Assembly (NCBI GenBank): GCA_964036045.1
Contig: OZ038384.1
Coordinates: 50,072,843-50,136,842, forward strand
Direction of reading: 5' to 3'
DNA from: Eutreptiella sp. 'Long Island Sound 2002'
Lineage: Eukaryota > Euglenozoa > Euglenophyceae > Eutreptiales > Eutreptiaceae
DNA length: 64,000 bases
This document shows, piece by piece, positions 11,662 to 24,100 of this stretch (the stretch's first letter is position 1; each line of letters opens with the position of its first letter). The notes below the pieces were generated by a model that was given only the letters and a program-made list of their open reading frames with translations, was not told the DNA's origin and made no database searches. Made by a program: the position numbers and the translations under genes.

Positions 11662-12370
11662 TCAAAATCTGTCTCTCTTGGTGCTGATGATAGTGACCCT
11701 CCTCTGAGCTTTCAACGAACTTTGCACGACGTAATCTTGGTTGGTGCAGTTTGCAAACTGGCGTTTAGCACGCTGAAAGATTGCTACAAATTTGTCCTCT
11801 TCACCTTGATCAGCTTTCTTGCACTCTCTCAATCGTTGCTCCCGACGGTACCTCTGCTTTCTCCAGCGATAGCTTTTCTTGGCGAACGGCTCGGTTTCAT
11901 TTTGTTTGAAGAGTCTCATTAGAAATGCTCTTCATATTGATTTGAGGAAACACTTTGCGAGCTTTTCGGCAGTTGACTGTGCAGGTGCTGTGATAGGCAA
12001 CAACGTCAGAAGTGATTTGATCAGGTCCACTGCACTGTTCTCTGGCGGTTCTGTGAAGCGTGGTGCACAGACTTTAAGAGGTCGGATTGCATAGGAGACG
12101 GTGCTTTCTGTGTAGGAACAAACTCCGGCACATGGCGTAGCAGATGCTCCGCAACCACACATTCAAAACATTCAGCCCAAGAGACTCACTCACACGGTGC
12201 CCCTGCCCCAGTGGACCACACGCAATTTCCATCACGCAACTCCACATGCTCCTCAACCCATGGAGCAAATACGAGAGGAACTCATCGAATAGTGGATCTT
12301 GTACTTCAACCTCCACCAACCAGCTGCAGACCGCGAAAGGATGTGGGTCTCGCAGCACACCTGGGCTCAC
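11662..12370 (-). pseudogene. Decayed coding region, unknown protein
   Basis: On the minus strand, a coding-like frame (12370 to ~12130, with LFDEFLSYLLHGLRSMW and HRVSESLGLNVLNVW) shifts frame and then runs from about 12110 down to 11662. The second part is interrupted by a single in-frame TGA at 11932-11934 and ends with a strongly basic segment (RWRKQRYRREQRLRECKKAD). The composition (amphipathic Leu-rich part, then Pro-rich, then Arg/Lys/Glu-rich) looks genuine. I recognise no family. At least one frameshift and one nonsense codon argue for a pseudogene unless introns explain them. Confidence 0.4.
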
Positions 12371-13964
12371 ACCCTCACCGACCCTAGGGACCTTATCTTA
12401 CCCTACACCCATCTGACTAGGTTGCCACCAGGGTGATGCAAAGAACACTACCGCCCGACACCCAGGGGCGCACGAAGGACCGACCACAGCCGCCAACAGC
12501 CTATAATTTCAGGAGGACCCAACCATCAAAGAACGAGACCTTGAACCACAGCAGGGCGACAGCACCGGGTCACCGTACGGCTACCAAGGGGAACCCAGGA
12601 CAAAACTGGTCCCACCAAGGCATAACCACCAGGCCGGGACATAGGTCAACAATGAGGAACATGGAAAACGGTGCCTTATGGGATGCCCAGGCTGGGGAGC
12701 AATGAGTAACATGAAGGGAGAAAAGCAATACCAAGGGGGGGACGCCGCAAAAGGCCGGGGAGGACCAGGGGGGGAATACTAATGAATGTGCTCCGCGGCA
12801 GGCACAATGAAAACCCTGAGACAACGCACAGCACCACACGCATTCTTGAGCATGCACCAAGGCTCGCCACCCAGCAGCACTAGTATGGGACGACAAGTGT
12901 GCATTTGTCCGTCCTATCGCACCCAACCAGAGTCATATCTAACCTCTTGTGCGTCCCACTATCACACGCCCACGACGGTGTTTCACCCAAAACCCTGGCC
13001 CAGCCATGCAAGAACAGATAAGAATCACCATCGGAAAAGATCATGGGAGCCGTATGGAGTGTCCATCATTGGGGATGGCAATGAACACAGGGCGGGACTC
13101 TGGCGCGAGAAACCTGATGTCAGCGCGTATAGCCCGGTACAAAGGACTGTACATAGTGAATGCGGAGTGACAAATGAGACCACGAGACCCGACGTCCGGT
13201 ACACAATGCCGAACGGAGCTTTACACGCTGCTCGTAAAAGGGGCAACGTCGAGAGCAACGAATAAAGCTGTGACATCACACAGCGAGGCAAGATGGTTGA
13301 CGCAGGAGAGGTGTTTGGACCAGCTGTTACCGGCCAGACACCAAGTTGTGCCAACAGTAGTAGAAGGTTTGAACTCCTCTAGCGGAGTGTGGGAGGCATA
13401 TGAAAGCAAAAGGTTCGGGGGTATTAGCAGCGGTAATCTTCCAAAAGTTCAGAGGAGGCAATCATAGGTTTTTTGCAACACCCCGAATATGCCATCAGTC
13501 CGGAACCAAGGCGAACAAGAGGCAGAGACGGGCACAAATATGAGCTATCATTGGGCAGCTACGCCGCTGCGGCAATGCAGGCTCTAAACACGACAAGGTC
13601 GCAATCCAACAGGCCAACGTCGCAGGCAAACAACTCCCGAACAGACCACCTACAAGACACTAGAACCGACGCAACACAATGACAATGGTGCCCGACGCAA
13701 ATCCCCACAAACCCCACAGCCGAACGTACAAGACGGCTGAGTTGAGCACCCGCGCCAACCATGGTGACACCAACCCATCGATCGACCGTCCACACAAGTG
13801 CCACATGACATCCAACCGGCCGTGCACGCATGCGTCACAGCGACAATGGTGTTCACCGGTCATGCAACACCAAGGTGCACCACACCAGGCGAGTACAACA
13901 ATCCACAACAGCAGATGACACGACCTCTCAACTGCGCGACAGCAACAAACACCGACACCACACA
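12371..13964. other. A/C-rich stretch, no gene supported
   Basis: The plus strand is unusually rich in A and C and poor in T. Long open frames (such as 12786-13265) follow from that bias and show no domain. Confidence 0.4.
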
Positions 13965-14830
13965 ACACCCCGAAATTCTGGGTGTCCCTAGAAGAGGCGA
14001 CAAAATCAGAATTGGCAACCTCACCCCGGTTGTTTAATTGAAGCAGAGGAGGGCAAAATTGCCACGTAACCCCTGCGTTCTTCTGGGTCCCTAGAAGAGG
14101 GGACAATAGCAGAATTGGCTGCCTCACGCCTACTTTCTTAGGGGCCGGAAGGAGGGTGCAACCGCTACGCAGCCCCTGCATTCTCGGGAATTAGAATTGG
14201 CTACCTTGCCCCTGCCTTCTTGGGACCTAGAGGGAGGTGTCATTGCTAACTAACATGTGTGTCCTCAGGGGTCTCCAAAAGAGGGGACGAAATCCGATCG
14301 GGCTGCCTCACCGATGCCCTGCCCAAGGCCTAAAGAAGGGCGGGACTGCTGCGTAATCTCTGCGTTTTGGGGGGTCCCCAACAAGGCCACCAAAACAAAA
14401 TTGGTTGTCTCACCCCTGCCTTCTCGGGGCCCCAAGGAGGGCAAAATTGATACACAACCCCGATGTTCTCGGGGCTCCCCAGAAGGGGGGACAACATCAG
14501 AATTGGCTACCTCAACACTACCTTATCAGGGGCCCAAAAGAGGGTGAAACTGCTATGTGACCCCTCGCGTCTCAGGGCTCTGCAGCAGGCGGCGCCTAAA
14601 TAAGAATTGGCTACATCATCCTTCCTTGCGGGCCCAAAAAAGAGCACAATTGCTGTGTAACCACGAGACGGGATAAAATCAGAAGTCACTGCCTCTCCCG
14701 TGCCTTCTCGGTGCTCCAAAGGAGGGCCAAATTGCCACACGGCCTCTCCGGTCTCGGGGCTCCTTAGAAAAGGCGACAAAATACGAATTGCGTACATTAC
14801 CCACGCCTTCTCGGGGCCCCATATCCCCAA
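13965..14830 (+). repeat. Degenerate ~100-bp satellite, about nine copies
   Basis: The phrase CAGAATTGGCTACCTCACC followed by CTGCCTTCTCGGGGCCC and GAGGGCAAAATTGCTAC recurs at about 14008, 14111, 14197, 14289, 14395, 14500, 14610, 14690 and 14785, with 80-110-base spacing. Copies are strongly diverged, so the array is old. Confidence 0.75.
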
Positions 14831-16136
14831 GCCAAGATGCGTGAAATATTGTGGATGGTGAGTCCACATGCCCAACTCTAGGGGCCTCAACAAATTGTTG
14901 TTGTACTGGCTCAGATGAATATCATTGAAAAAAAAATTTCACAAATGGTGTGCTTGCATCATAAAGCACACTTAGGACGCCCCCCCCGCGGACCATTTGT
15001 TAAAAATGCAAATGGGTTTTCAAAACCTCCAACGCTATCGGATTTGAGAGAACCTCAAACCCCCCAGGGGACAACCGCTCGCCGAGACTAAGGCAAAACG
15101 GGGTCCCTAGCAAAGAGCAACAACACAATGCACCTCCATACCAGTGGAGACACCTGTGCACACGAACAGTGCGCATGCTGCACACCACATGTGGAGAGGC
15201 GCGTGGATAGGCACCACACGGTACAGGGCCGAGACACTAGCCATATACACGTGCACACCCGAAAGAAGCAAGGAACGGCACCAGCACACACGCACATAGG
15301 CAAGCAACCATCACCACGGCCACGTAGCAGAACCACCATTGCCCATAGCCCGGGTACAAAGGCGGCCCGCGCCATGCAAGTGAATCGAGCAACCGCACAC
15401 CGGATTTTGGGGGTAAGGCTGCATCCTAAAGCTTGCTCTGCTCGAGGGGGAGCAAGCAGAACGCAAACAATTGGTAACCATAGTACCAAGTCAATGCCGC
15501 CAGCTGGTAAGGCTTGTGAAAGGGGCACAACAGAAAGTTGGGTAATCCCCTAGGGTTCCGCCAAAAGGACGGGCGGTGTGAAAACACGGGGCCACACCCT
15601 CCTGGTGGGGGACGCCTTTCACACTGGCAGGGAGTAGCCCTGTCAGTAGTTGTTGGGGGCCGCTTTGTTGGGGGCCACCAATCAGTTCTAGTGGGATGTA
15701 AGTCGCCTCGTCTCTTCACACGCGAAGCTTCTTTGTGTTCCGTCACAAGGGCGACACCACGGAGACAACATGGTGGGGCTCTGCATGACCCACCGCACCT
15801 ACCTACCTACCTCTACTTATTATTATGCTATCAAGGCGTTGCTTGAACCAATCGTGGATGTTGACTTGCACGTGCTAGTGGCGTCATGGCGTCCGGTGTT
15901 GACACACACACACACACACAGAGGGAAAACTTGCAGCCCCCGCGAGAACAAGATGTGTATCATTGTCATGGCCCGCGACAAGTGGGCAAGTGGACAAGTG
16001 GGACGTAGCGACCCATTGCGTCACCATATGCCAATGCCACCATGCGTTGGTGGCGCGAAGAGCAAAGTGACATCCGTTGGGGGCAAACATCTTGGTGTGC
16101 TGGACGGCATAAGAGTTTGGGCAGCACAACGTCCCG
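14831..16136. other. No gene; (AC)n microsatellite inside
   Basis: No recognisable exon. An (AC) dinucleotide run lies at 15902-15920, an A-rich run near 14929, and TACC repeats near 15801-15812. Confidence 0.45.
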
Positions 16137-16640
16137 CTATCGGTGTTCCCCAAAAAGGCAGCACCGTGCCAGGTTGTCCAAGCCAATTGGTGTAACCCGT
16201 GAGTAAGGGCATGACGGACATTTGTGTCCATGGGGACGTCCATGAGACCGGTAAAGCCCATGAATGAAAAGGCGAAGAGTAAAGTGATTATAGAAGCTGC
16301 TCTCATCCGTAAGCTGCAGCTTGCAATCTAATTCCCGCAAGGTCGTAATAAAATCTGCAACAGAAACATCTTCTTTGAATCGTGCCTCCAAGATTAACAA
16401 AGCACTGGATCTGCAGCCCGAGGTGTAGGGGGCAAAGTAGTACGCAGTGACGGACCCGGACGATGCACAAGAGTGGCCAGGGGGGCTCAAAGCAGAGGAT
16501 GACAAGCTGCTCGTGAAAGAACGCTTGCAAGGGGAGCCTTGGAGATGCGTAAGGCTTGGCACCACAACATGGTCTACGAGGGAGTACGGATAACGACCCA
16601 AGTTAAGCTCCGCCCGTTCACCGTCGACAACATTACCCTC
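16137..16640 (-). pseudogene. Possible coding remnant, unknown protein
   Basis: A 190-codon minus-strand frame contains protein-like stretches: NVVDGERAELNLGRYPYSL near its start and FKEDVSVADFITTLRELD followed by KLQLTDESSFYNHF in the middle. It begins against a G/C-run repeat at ~16640. The middle is compatible with a gag-like helical segment of a retroelement, but I cannot assign a family. Low confidence because there is no conserved signature. Confidence 0.3.
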
Positions 16641-17235
16641 CCCCCCCCTTGCAAAGTCCCGGGGTAGCGCGCGACGGTCTCCCGGGTGGGGGGGGGAGAC
16701 GGTCACCAAGTGACAATGTCCCGGGGGGGGGGGGGGGATTGCAAGGGTATCTCAAGGCAAACTGTGGTACCCTCCACTGACGCAAGCAAAGAGAACACGT
16801 GTGAAGCGACTTTCGCGTTGATGCGGTGCCAATGTGTTTCATCCAACACAAATGTTATTGAGGATCCAAAGGAACGGTAAAGAACTTCTGGGTACGAGAA
16901 TAACACACTTTGAATTGTTGCACATGCTCAACAGTGGCCAACACATGTGCACCAAGTGTGCGTGAGTGGTACCGTACATGGTCACCGGGAGAAAACATCT
17001 TGGGTCTGAAGTGGCAACACAACACACCCATACAACGCCTTTGGAGAGAGAATATCACAGAACATACACAGGTGCTTGATTTGTAGTACTGGGAAAGCGA
17101 TGCAAGGCCATGCGTAAAGCAGATGGGCAACACAAACCAGCACAATTCATGTTAACTAGAAAAACATGGAAGTGACGGTGTCCCGGGGGGGGGGGGACTT
17201 TGCAAGGGGGGGACTTTGCAAGGGGGGGGGGGGTA
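16636..17235. repeat. G-run modules with a shared flank
   Basis: Three modules share the order GTCCCGG, poly-G, (ACTTT)GCAAGGG: one inverted at ~16640-16665, one at ~16715-16748 and a doubled one at ~17176-17232. The outer two face each other around a ~520-bp interior that contains the coding block at 16858-17012. This looks like mobile-element termini but no target duplication was identified. Confidence 0.45.
16858..17012 (-). pseudogene. Possible retroelement integrase C-terminal fragment
   Basis: The minus-strand block contains FSPGDHVRYHSRTLGAHV and then ATVEHVQQFKV, ending before TAA at 16855-16857. A 'GD-V-Y-S---G----ATV' pattern is common just after the catalytic core in LTR-retrotransposon polyproteins, where it forms an SH3-like DNA-binding fold. 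It is opposite in strand to the integrase core at 17351-17840, so they would not belong to the same copy. The match is only at pattern level. Confidence 0.3.
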
Positions 17236-17350
17236 GTTTTAATCGTGTGCTCCAAGCCGTCAACTAAGAAGTATGGTCTTTCAAGCTTGCAATCCCAATA
17301 ATGAATCGATTGTGGGTGAACCCTAGTAGACTTCCATCCTGGAACGGCCC

Positions 17351-17840
17351 ATGACAAGTGTGCCCTTAGATGTGTTCTCCATGCCTCAAGTCCACGTGCG
17401 CAAAGGGGTGTTTGACGGTCTGGTGTTGTGTGTGGACCGTCACCATGGCTACATTGTGGCCATGCCGGTGTGCAAAAAAGGATTTTTTGCCAAAAGAATG
17501 GCAATCACAATGGTGGGCCAACACTTGACCATCTTTGGTGTTTCCCTAACCATGGACAACAACCCTAGACCTAGCTTGATGGGTTGTTTGTTGAAAACCA
17601 TGTACCGGCTCATAAGAGTAATGCATGCCAAGAGTGTCGCCCCTTTCGGGCGGTCCATTGGCCAGAGATGGCGCCAGAGGTGGCCAGGAGACAGCTTGTT
17701 CAAAAGCTATGCAAAATACATCTTGAGCACAAGCGGCGAAATTGACTCTCAGACATCCTGCCAGTCTGAGACGGGTGGCTAGCGCATAACGCTAATTACG
17801 ACAACCCCACGTCGGGAAAAAAATCACAACACCACATCGT
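17351..17840 (+). pseudogene. Ty3/gypsy-type integrase core, frameshifted
   Basis: The plus-strand frame reads PLDVFSMPQ, then LVLCVDRHHGYIVAMPV, then FGVSLTMDNNPRP. These are the first catalytic Asp, the 'VDR' strand and the second Asp (TMDN, usually 'TSDN/SDR') of a DDE integrase. After about 17650 the conserved continuation is in another frame (EVARRQLVQKLCKIHLEHK, then LSDILPV), where the catalytic Glu region and the 'EHK--W----LP' motif lie. That frame contains TGA codons. The integrase therefore carries a frameshift and stops and is dead. No LTRs, protease or RNase H were recognised around it. Confidence 0.6.
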
Positions 17841-18092
17841 CTTTGGAAACTGCCGCCTCAGACAAAACTTGCCTTTGTCCAGGGACAAAATGGCGGTTGA
17901 TGCTAACGAATGCCGAAAGCTCTAGAAGATGGCGGCATGTAAGATCCGAATGGGCCTCCAAAAAGGAGCGGTCCTAGAGGATCAAGACGGCCCGTAATTC
18001 TAAGGCGCAAGGTTCTAACGGGAAACATACGATTTCCAGCTGGGCAACCTCGCCTAGTGCGTCAGGTAGGTCAACATACTTACTGAGAGAGA

Positions 18093-18455
18093 GTGGCACC
18101 GAGGCAGTGTCGGGATGGACACATAATGGCACCAGTGGACCCCCATGCGCTTGACCTGCATGGGAAACATGTCAGTGTTGACTTTGCCGCCCACGACTAT
18201 CTAAGCAGGGAGTGGCGCTTCTTGGTGGGCTACCTTGGACTCAACGAAGAAACGATACATTACAACTATACACCGTTCCTCATCAAGAGGATGCTTCAAA
18301 AGCAACACCACTGGCGAATCTTAACGGTGTTTGACCCAAAACAAGCTTATCACGAGATCAAAAGGCTTAGCGCCAGACGCTTCAAACCCGATTGTAAAAC
18401 CCTCATAACGTGCAAGGTCAATATAGCATACCATGAAATAGTTGTGCTTGTGTAG
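18093..18455 (+). pseudogene. Coding-like frame, possibly same retroelement
   Basis: A 120-codon frame includes LHGKHVSVDFAAHDYLSREW, RFLVGYLGLNEETIHYNYTPF and DPKQAYHEIKRLSARRFKPD, all protein-like in composition. It lies 250 bases after the integrase remnant on the same strand. I recognise no domain. It may be another part of the same element or a nested fragment. Confidence 0.35.
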
Positions 18456-18459
18456 AATG

Positions 18460-19797
18460 TGTAGCACTAAGGCTTCATGGAATGCACAAAACATGCCAAA
18501 ACGGTAGATGTGATGGACCTTGTTGTTTTGCATGGAAAGGCCATCAATATCTTTCTCGGGTACAACTTTTCCGGTTCCAGAACATTTTGAGGGATTTTCG
18601 GGATAAATGTACAAAATGTGTATGCATTTTGGCAACGACTAAATGAATTGTGCAAAATAGGTGCAGCTATGAATGCTACTTGGTGCTATATATTGTGTAC
18701 ATTTGCTTACAAAAACCTCAATTACGGATTTCGAAAAGCCGGTCTTATGCCAAATACCTAACTTTAAGCCATGCCTCTCCCTTGGGCTTCCACCATGGTG
18801 AAAATCGCCACATTGCATTGGCACAGGCATTCAAGTCCAAAAAGCATATTGCTACAACCAATCTACATGACAACATTGTTGTTGTCAGTGCCTTGGTTCA
18901 TTGTTTACTTTGTTGTTGGTTCAATGCTGCTAATGTGATTGATAATCCTGGCGTGCTCATATTGCTACTGTTGTTGTTGTTATGGTGCGGTGTTAGCATT
19001 GTTTGTTTGCTAACACACATGGCACAATCAATCAAAAATGACCTACAGAACTAATTAAACATTGCGGACAAATTGCAAAACACAAAACTGCACAGCCTAA
19101 GGAAAACAACAACAATAACAACATCTACAACCAGTTTGTGTGGAACACGGGGCTTGGGCACACAAGCCTGCACACAAGTGCGTTGAAAGCGAAGTGAAGG
19201 AAAAAATGAGATATTAAGACTGCAAGCCTGTCAAAGTCTTTAGCGTGGGTGTGTCCATGGCTTTCTAAAGTCGGACAACAACACCTACACTCAATCAAGG
19301 CAAAAGGTCAAGGCTTCTAAGCATTAACTGGGCAAGAGGTGAGAATATAATACTCATTGGCATAATGGCTGCGGGTATACGTTGATTCCATTCAACTCAG
19401 GAAATCATGCTTGCAAGGACTCCACACACTACGGTGCATACTACACTACAAATACAAAGGAATGGCTAACTTCCCTGATCAGTACAGTGAATACCGCATT
19501 CAGCAACTTGAACAGAACTATAGTGTTGATGGAGATTCACCCCCTGGATGCTTGGTGAAAGTGGGTTAGAAAATAGTGCAGCCTTGAGAGGGAAAATAAT
19601 TGTGCTACCCAGTGTCAGGCTGAAGGCAAGGGCAGCACTGGTCCAGTGTGCCACTGCCTTGACGTCTCACAAAGGCAACATCCCAAGCATATTCAAAAAG
19701 GGACTGAATAGGGTGAGTCGGGTTGGGTGCAGCATGACGCTAGGGACACAGGGTCCTATGCCGGGGATTCATTGGTAGGGGAGAAAGGCTAAGTGTT
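18460..19797. other. No firm gene
   Basis: A plus-strand frame at 18650-19054 ends with a Leu-rich hydrophobic segment that could span a membrane, produced by a TTG-repeat stretch at ~18960-18985. It is not otherwise gene-like. The rest is AT-rich without recognised structure. Confidence 0.35.
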
Positions 19798-20515
19798 TGC
19801 ACTGCGTGCGCACTGCGTGCGCACTGCGTGTGCACTGCGTGCGCACTGCGTGCATATTGCGCACGCAGAGGCTAGGATACTCACCCAAGAATACCTGTCA
19901 CCTGTTTACTAGAGGGAAGACTGAAAGGTGTCAATACCATAGGGTTGGCTAGGTGTCCATCGATACTTCTGGTTGTAGTTATAACCAACAGCAGCGTCGA
20001 AGAAGAACTGTCCGGTCTTGGTGTCGACTCGCCACCATCGAGTATCGGCGATCGAGAGCCTTCGAGCGACGATGACCACGTTGACTTCTCTGCAGCCGTG
20101 GACGTGGCCATACCGATCGATGATCTTGAGCATCTCGGTTCGAGAATCACCTTGAAGTCGACCAAGGTTTTGGTGCACGTACTATCTGTCGGGAAGAGTA
20201 CTCTGCAGGGCGAATTGAACCGCCTCTACGGATACGAGGCTCGCTGCAGAGTCGGCAATGATGACGTCGAGATCCGGGCCGTGTTGACTATGTACACTTT
20301 GTCGATGGGCCTCTTCTAGGGGGAAATGGTTGACAATTCAAATATGCCACATCCTAAATGCTTGGGAAGCCAAAAAAACCCTGGTACGGAACCAAAAACT
20401 TGTGAAAAGGGGCCAAAACTAGGGTTCGAGTATTTGCCGACATCCAAAACTTCGCACTGCGTGCGCACTGCGTGCACACTGCGTGCATGGCATTCCCAAA
20501 AAAGCACCCCCGTTG
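19798..20515 (+). repeat. Two-part repeat module, copy 1
   Basis: The left part (19798-19925) is a GCACTGCGTGC minisatellite followed by GCACGCAGAGGCT, GGATACTCACCCAA and AATACCTGTCACCTGT. The right part (20326-20500) contains AAATGGTTGACAATTC, TGCCACATCCTAAATGCTT, CCCTGGTACGGAACC, GGGTTCGAGTATTTGCC, then another GCACTGCGTGC run ending in GGCATTCCC. Both parts recur in the same order at 25606-25680 and 26236-26400, so they are ends of one element. Copy 1 holds a coding-like insert between the parts. Confidence 0.7.
19909..20320 (-). CDS. Coding-like cargo inside repeat copy 1
   Basis: The minus strand reads protein-like from 20320 to 19909 with one TAG near the middle (or an intron boundary). 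It contains DLDVIIADSAASLVSVEAVQ before the stop and, after it, EMLKIIDRYGHVHGCREVNV and TRWWRVDTKTGQFFFDA, ending WTPSQPYGIDTFQSSL. The plus strand is also fully open for 124 codons (19945-20319), so the coding strand is not certain. The aromatic/Trp-rich minus product is the more convincing. The base composition is evener than the flanks. Family unknown. The block is missing from repeat copy 2. Confidence 0.4.
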
Positions 20516-20559
20516 AGGTGAAACAACAAGAGGGGGGGTTGTTCAGCTAAACTGGGTTT

Positions 20560-21180
20560 TTTTGGGGGGGGGTTCACCAGAGAGGGTGGTTTTTTTCTGA
20601 TGGGCGGGGTTCCTCCCCATTTGGGATGGTTTTTTCTCCCATTTGGGGGGGGGGGGGGGTCGCCACTTGGGGGGGAAGTTCATCACTTTATTTTTGGGTG
20701 GGGGGGTTCACCACTTTCTTTTTTGCGGGGGGGTTCACCCTTTTACCAGTCGCCCATAGTTTCCACAGGGGGCCATGGTGGGCATGTGCAACCCCGTAGT
20801 GGCTCTTTGCTAATCCTTCTCACGGCCTGCAGGTTGGTGATTCTCCATATGTTGTGCTGGACAACATCTTTGCAAGGCGTCAAGTGGGAGCAACGAATGA
20901 AATCTGAATGAGGCTGAAACCTGCATGGGAGCTCCGCAGAGAAATTTCACTTTGGGCCCAGACTTTGTTGCTTTACAATGGTTAGGGCATGCCAGGGAGG
21001 GGGGGGGTTAACCATTTTAGGGGGGTTTTAAGGGTGTGGGGTCCACCCCAAAAGGGGGGTTATGAGGGGGGGGGATTTCTCCTACGGGTGTACTCCAACC
21101 ACCCACAGGGGGGTTTGTTTCTCCCCGTTTGGGGGGGGGGGGTTTCACCCCTTTGGGGGGCTTTATTTTCCACCAAGGGG
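20560..21180 (+). repeat. Poly-G minisatellite
   Basis: Runs of 6-14 G alternate with short phrases such as TTCACCACTTT, CATTTGGG and TTTTTT, at irregular 30-50-base spacing. It is a degenerate G-tract array with no coding content. Confidence 0.7.
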
Positions 21181-24100
21181 TTACTGGGCCCTGAGGAAGC
21201 AGCTCCCGAGATGTTAATGTCGGGTTGGACAGAGATGCCCCAAGTGGTTGGGGGTTGGGGGTGGGGTTCCAGTACAGACTGCAGAATGCTGCAGAATCAC
21301 ACATAGCTCAGGGGATCCCTGCTCCTTCTGAAACAAGCTCCAAGACCCCTGGATAAATCAAGAGAGAGCAGACTACAAAAATGAATGAGGTGAAGGGGCA
21401 GTGCTGTGATAGCACCTTGACACCTGAGATCATTTGCCTCCCGTGCCTGAAAGCAAGTTCTCGCGCCATTTTAGAATTGAGGAAAGTGACAATAATTTGC
21501 TGTCTACAGCTGGTCCCACATCAACCCTCTCACCAAGAGATGGGCCACAAGGCCCCACCATTCTCAGAGAAACTCCTCGCAGGCAGCTCTGCCATGAGCC
21601 GGATGCAGCCCCATGGTGCACAGGGGTGCATGGTGCACCCCTCCCCCAGTGCAGTTCTGTTCTGGGTCTGACCTGACACCAGACCCTCTTCCCAGCCCTC
21701 TCAAACCAGGCCCATCAGCCCTATTTTAGTCCCTCACCATGCACAAGCAAAATCTCTCAAGCGCTGCTGTGTACTTTGTGCCCCCCCCTCCTCCACAGCT
21801 GCGTGTTGCATGGACACAGTGCAGTATATGCAGTACAGTCAACCTGGTGGACGCGTGCGCCACACAAGCCCCACACTTGTATGCAAATCTTGGCCCATGC
21901 TGCATTGGTCAGGCCCTTTTGAGTGCCACATATCGCTCAGTCCCTTGCTACTGAACACAAACAAACGTCTTCAACGAAGAGATTGCATTCCTTTGATTGC
22001 CTCTTTCGACTATTCTGTTGTGTCTCACGTGCAGCAATCAGTGAGGTGTTGCATGTTGAGGGGCATGCCGAGCTGATCTGTGTTCCCCCACGGATAATTG
22101 CCGCATTCCTGACTCAGCCATGGCAATAGCGACCGGATCAGGCCAAAATATGACGAAAATACTTCGGTGATTGGGCTATCAGTGAAAGTGCACGTCAAAC
22201 GAAGACAATCATTGCTTTGAAGAGCCGTTTCTGCTGGGCTCAGCCAAAATCCATAAATCCTCGAAAGCGCCCCCTTCTGCAAAAAGGCACAAAAACCACA
22301 GTGCTCTTCCAACGGATGTCATCATCCTCACCTGCGTCCGTGCCCGATACATGAGGGTTTTTTTCGGGGGGGGGGGGGGTCGGACAATGTTTCAAAGCAA
22401 AAAAAGCGCCGTTTGACCAGCGGCTGGTCGTTGGGCAAGGGGGTGGAGGGGGGGAGGTATCTCAACCCTGACGCTTGGGGAAATGGTAGGGGACTGAACG
22501 GGTCTTTCTCTCCTCAGGCAATCCAAGGAAATCTCCCACTAAACTCAATGCGGTCATCCAATATATTGAATCCACCCCCAAAGCTGAATCTGAGAGCCTG
22601 GATTCACCATTGAGGGTGATTACGGCCTAGATTCTCCTTTGCCGGGGTTTTTGCCGCACAATCCGTACATGTAATCCCCCCCCCACCACAATTGGTTGCA
22701 AGCTTTTGCATATTCTTTGTACTTGGTCGCGGATTACACCTTTAGAGGTGTAATCCAGATCACACTCCTAAAGGTGCAATCTGGATCGAACCTTTGCCGT
22801 TGATTACACCTTCAGATTTTGCAGCAAAACCCCGGGAAAAGGTTAATCTAAGAGGGCGTTGGGTACGGGAAAGAGAGGTAGCTAGCAGCCCAGCTGGTGA
22901 GAGACTACACGATCTGGCCCCTTCAGCACAAGCCTCTGCATGCCCATGCCGAGGAGGGGAATCTGAAATTAGCCAAGGGGGTCCGACCTTCGCGGGCATT
23001 TCTGGAAGGAGGATGGGATGCGCCCCTGCCAACAGTCTGCAGGCTGGCTGAAGTGTCTACCGTCAGATAGTGTCAGACAGTGTCGCTGACCCCCAGGGCA
23101 TCACGGGCTCCCCAGTGTCGGACTCTGGGCTGCAGGCCACCGCTGAGACTGTCCAAAACAGACGCAGTACAGCCTGATGGCGCACACGCGGGCACCTCCG
23201 TAATGCACCGGGTGTATGCACCGCCTTCCCTTGTGCCCCTGTGAATGACCCCACTTGGATGCAGTGGGTACGGCGGAGGCTTTCTGGGCCTGGGAACGCA
23301 TGGGGAGGCCTGAGGGCAATGAGTCTCTCGGGCTAGTCCCCCACCGCGACTGATGGCCGACAGCCCTGCTTTGGGTGTGGGGAGCTGGGGTCTCCACCAT
23401 CCAGTGCAGGGACCCCCTCTGTATTGAAGCGCACCTGAAGAGCTTTCTCTGCTGGGGCACACCTGAAGAACCGCCCACGCTGTTGGTCGGCTCGACGCGT
23501 CTGGCTTGACTGGAGAATTAGCGTGTGGTTGCCCAAGGGGTACGCACTGCTTCCCTTGTGCCCTTGTACCCTTGTACCCGTGCAGGTGACCTCCCCGGAC
23601 AAAAATGCCGCACACCGCCCCAATCCATGCTCAATCGCACTGCCATGGGCGGGATGTCAGGCAGAGCGGGCAGTTTTGCGAGGGAGGAACGCAATGGTAA
23701 AATTCCATCCAGTAATGGACGGGCAACGACATTTGAAGTGCACTCCCGGCCGATGACAATACAACACGAACCGCCGTTTGCTCTGCATCCACGAGGCATT
23801 CATGCAATCAGCCTCAAAAGGCCTTCTGAAGTCGCCGCTGAGGAGGAGAGGCATTGCCCATACGTACCATACCCATTACCTACGATTTGATTGGTCTGAT
23901 TCGATTTGTGGGTCCATCCAGTGGTGGTCCAGCATGGGGCCCCGTGGAGACACCTTTGGTGAGGGGCCATTCACTGAAGTCGCACATCCATTTTCGATGT
24001 CTTGACAAACGCCATCTTCAGCTTTAAATTGCTGCAGAGTGAGGCACACATGGGTCCTCCGGACATGAACAGCACAGGTCCCTAGCCTTCGGCTGCAATT

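Noticed and set aside
14831-16136. tRNA or other small RNA genes
   Set aside because: I looked for A/B-box and T-loop-like words here and elsewhere in the window and found none convincing by eye; a covariance search would be needed to exclude them.
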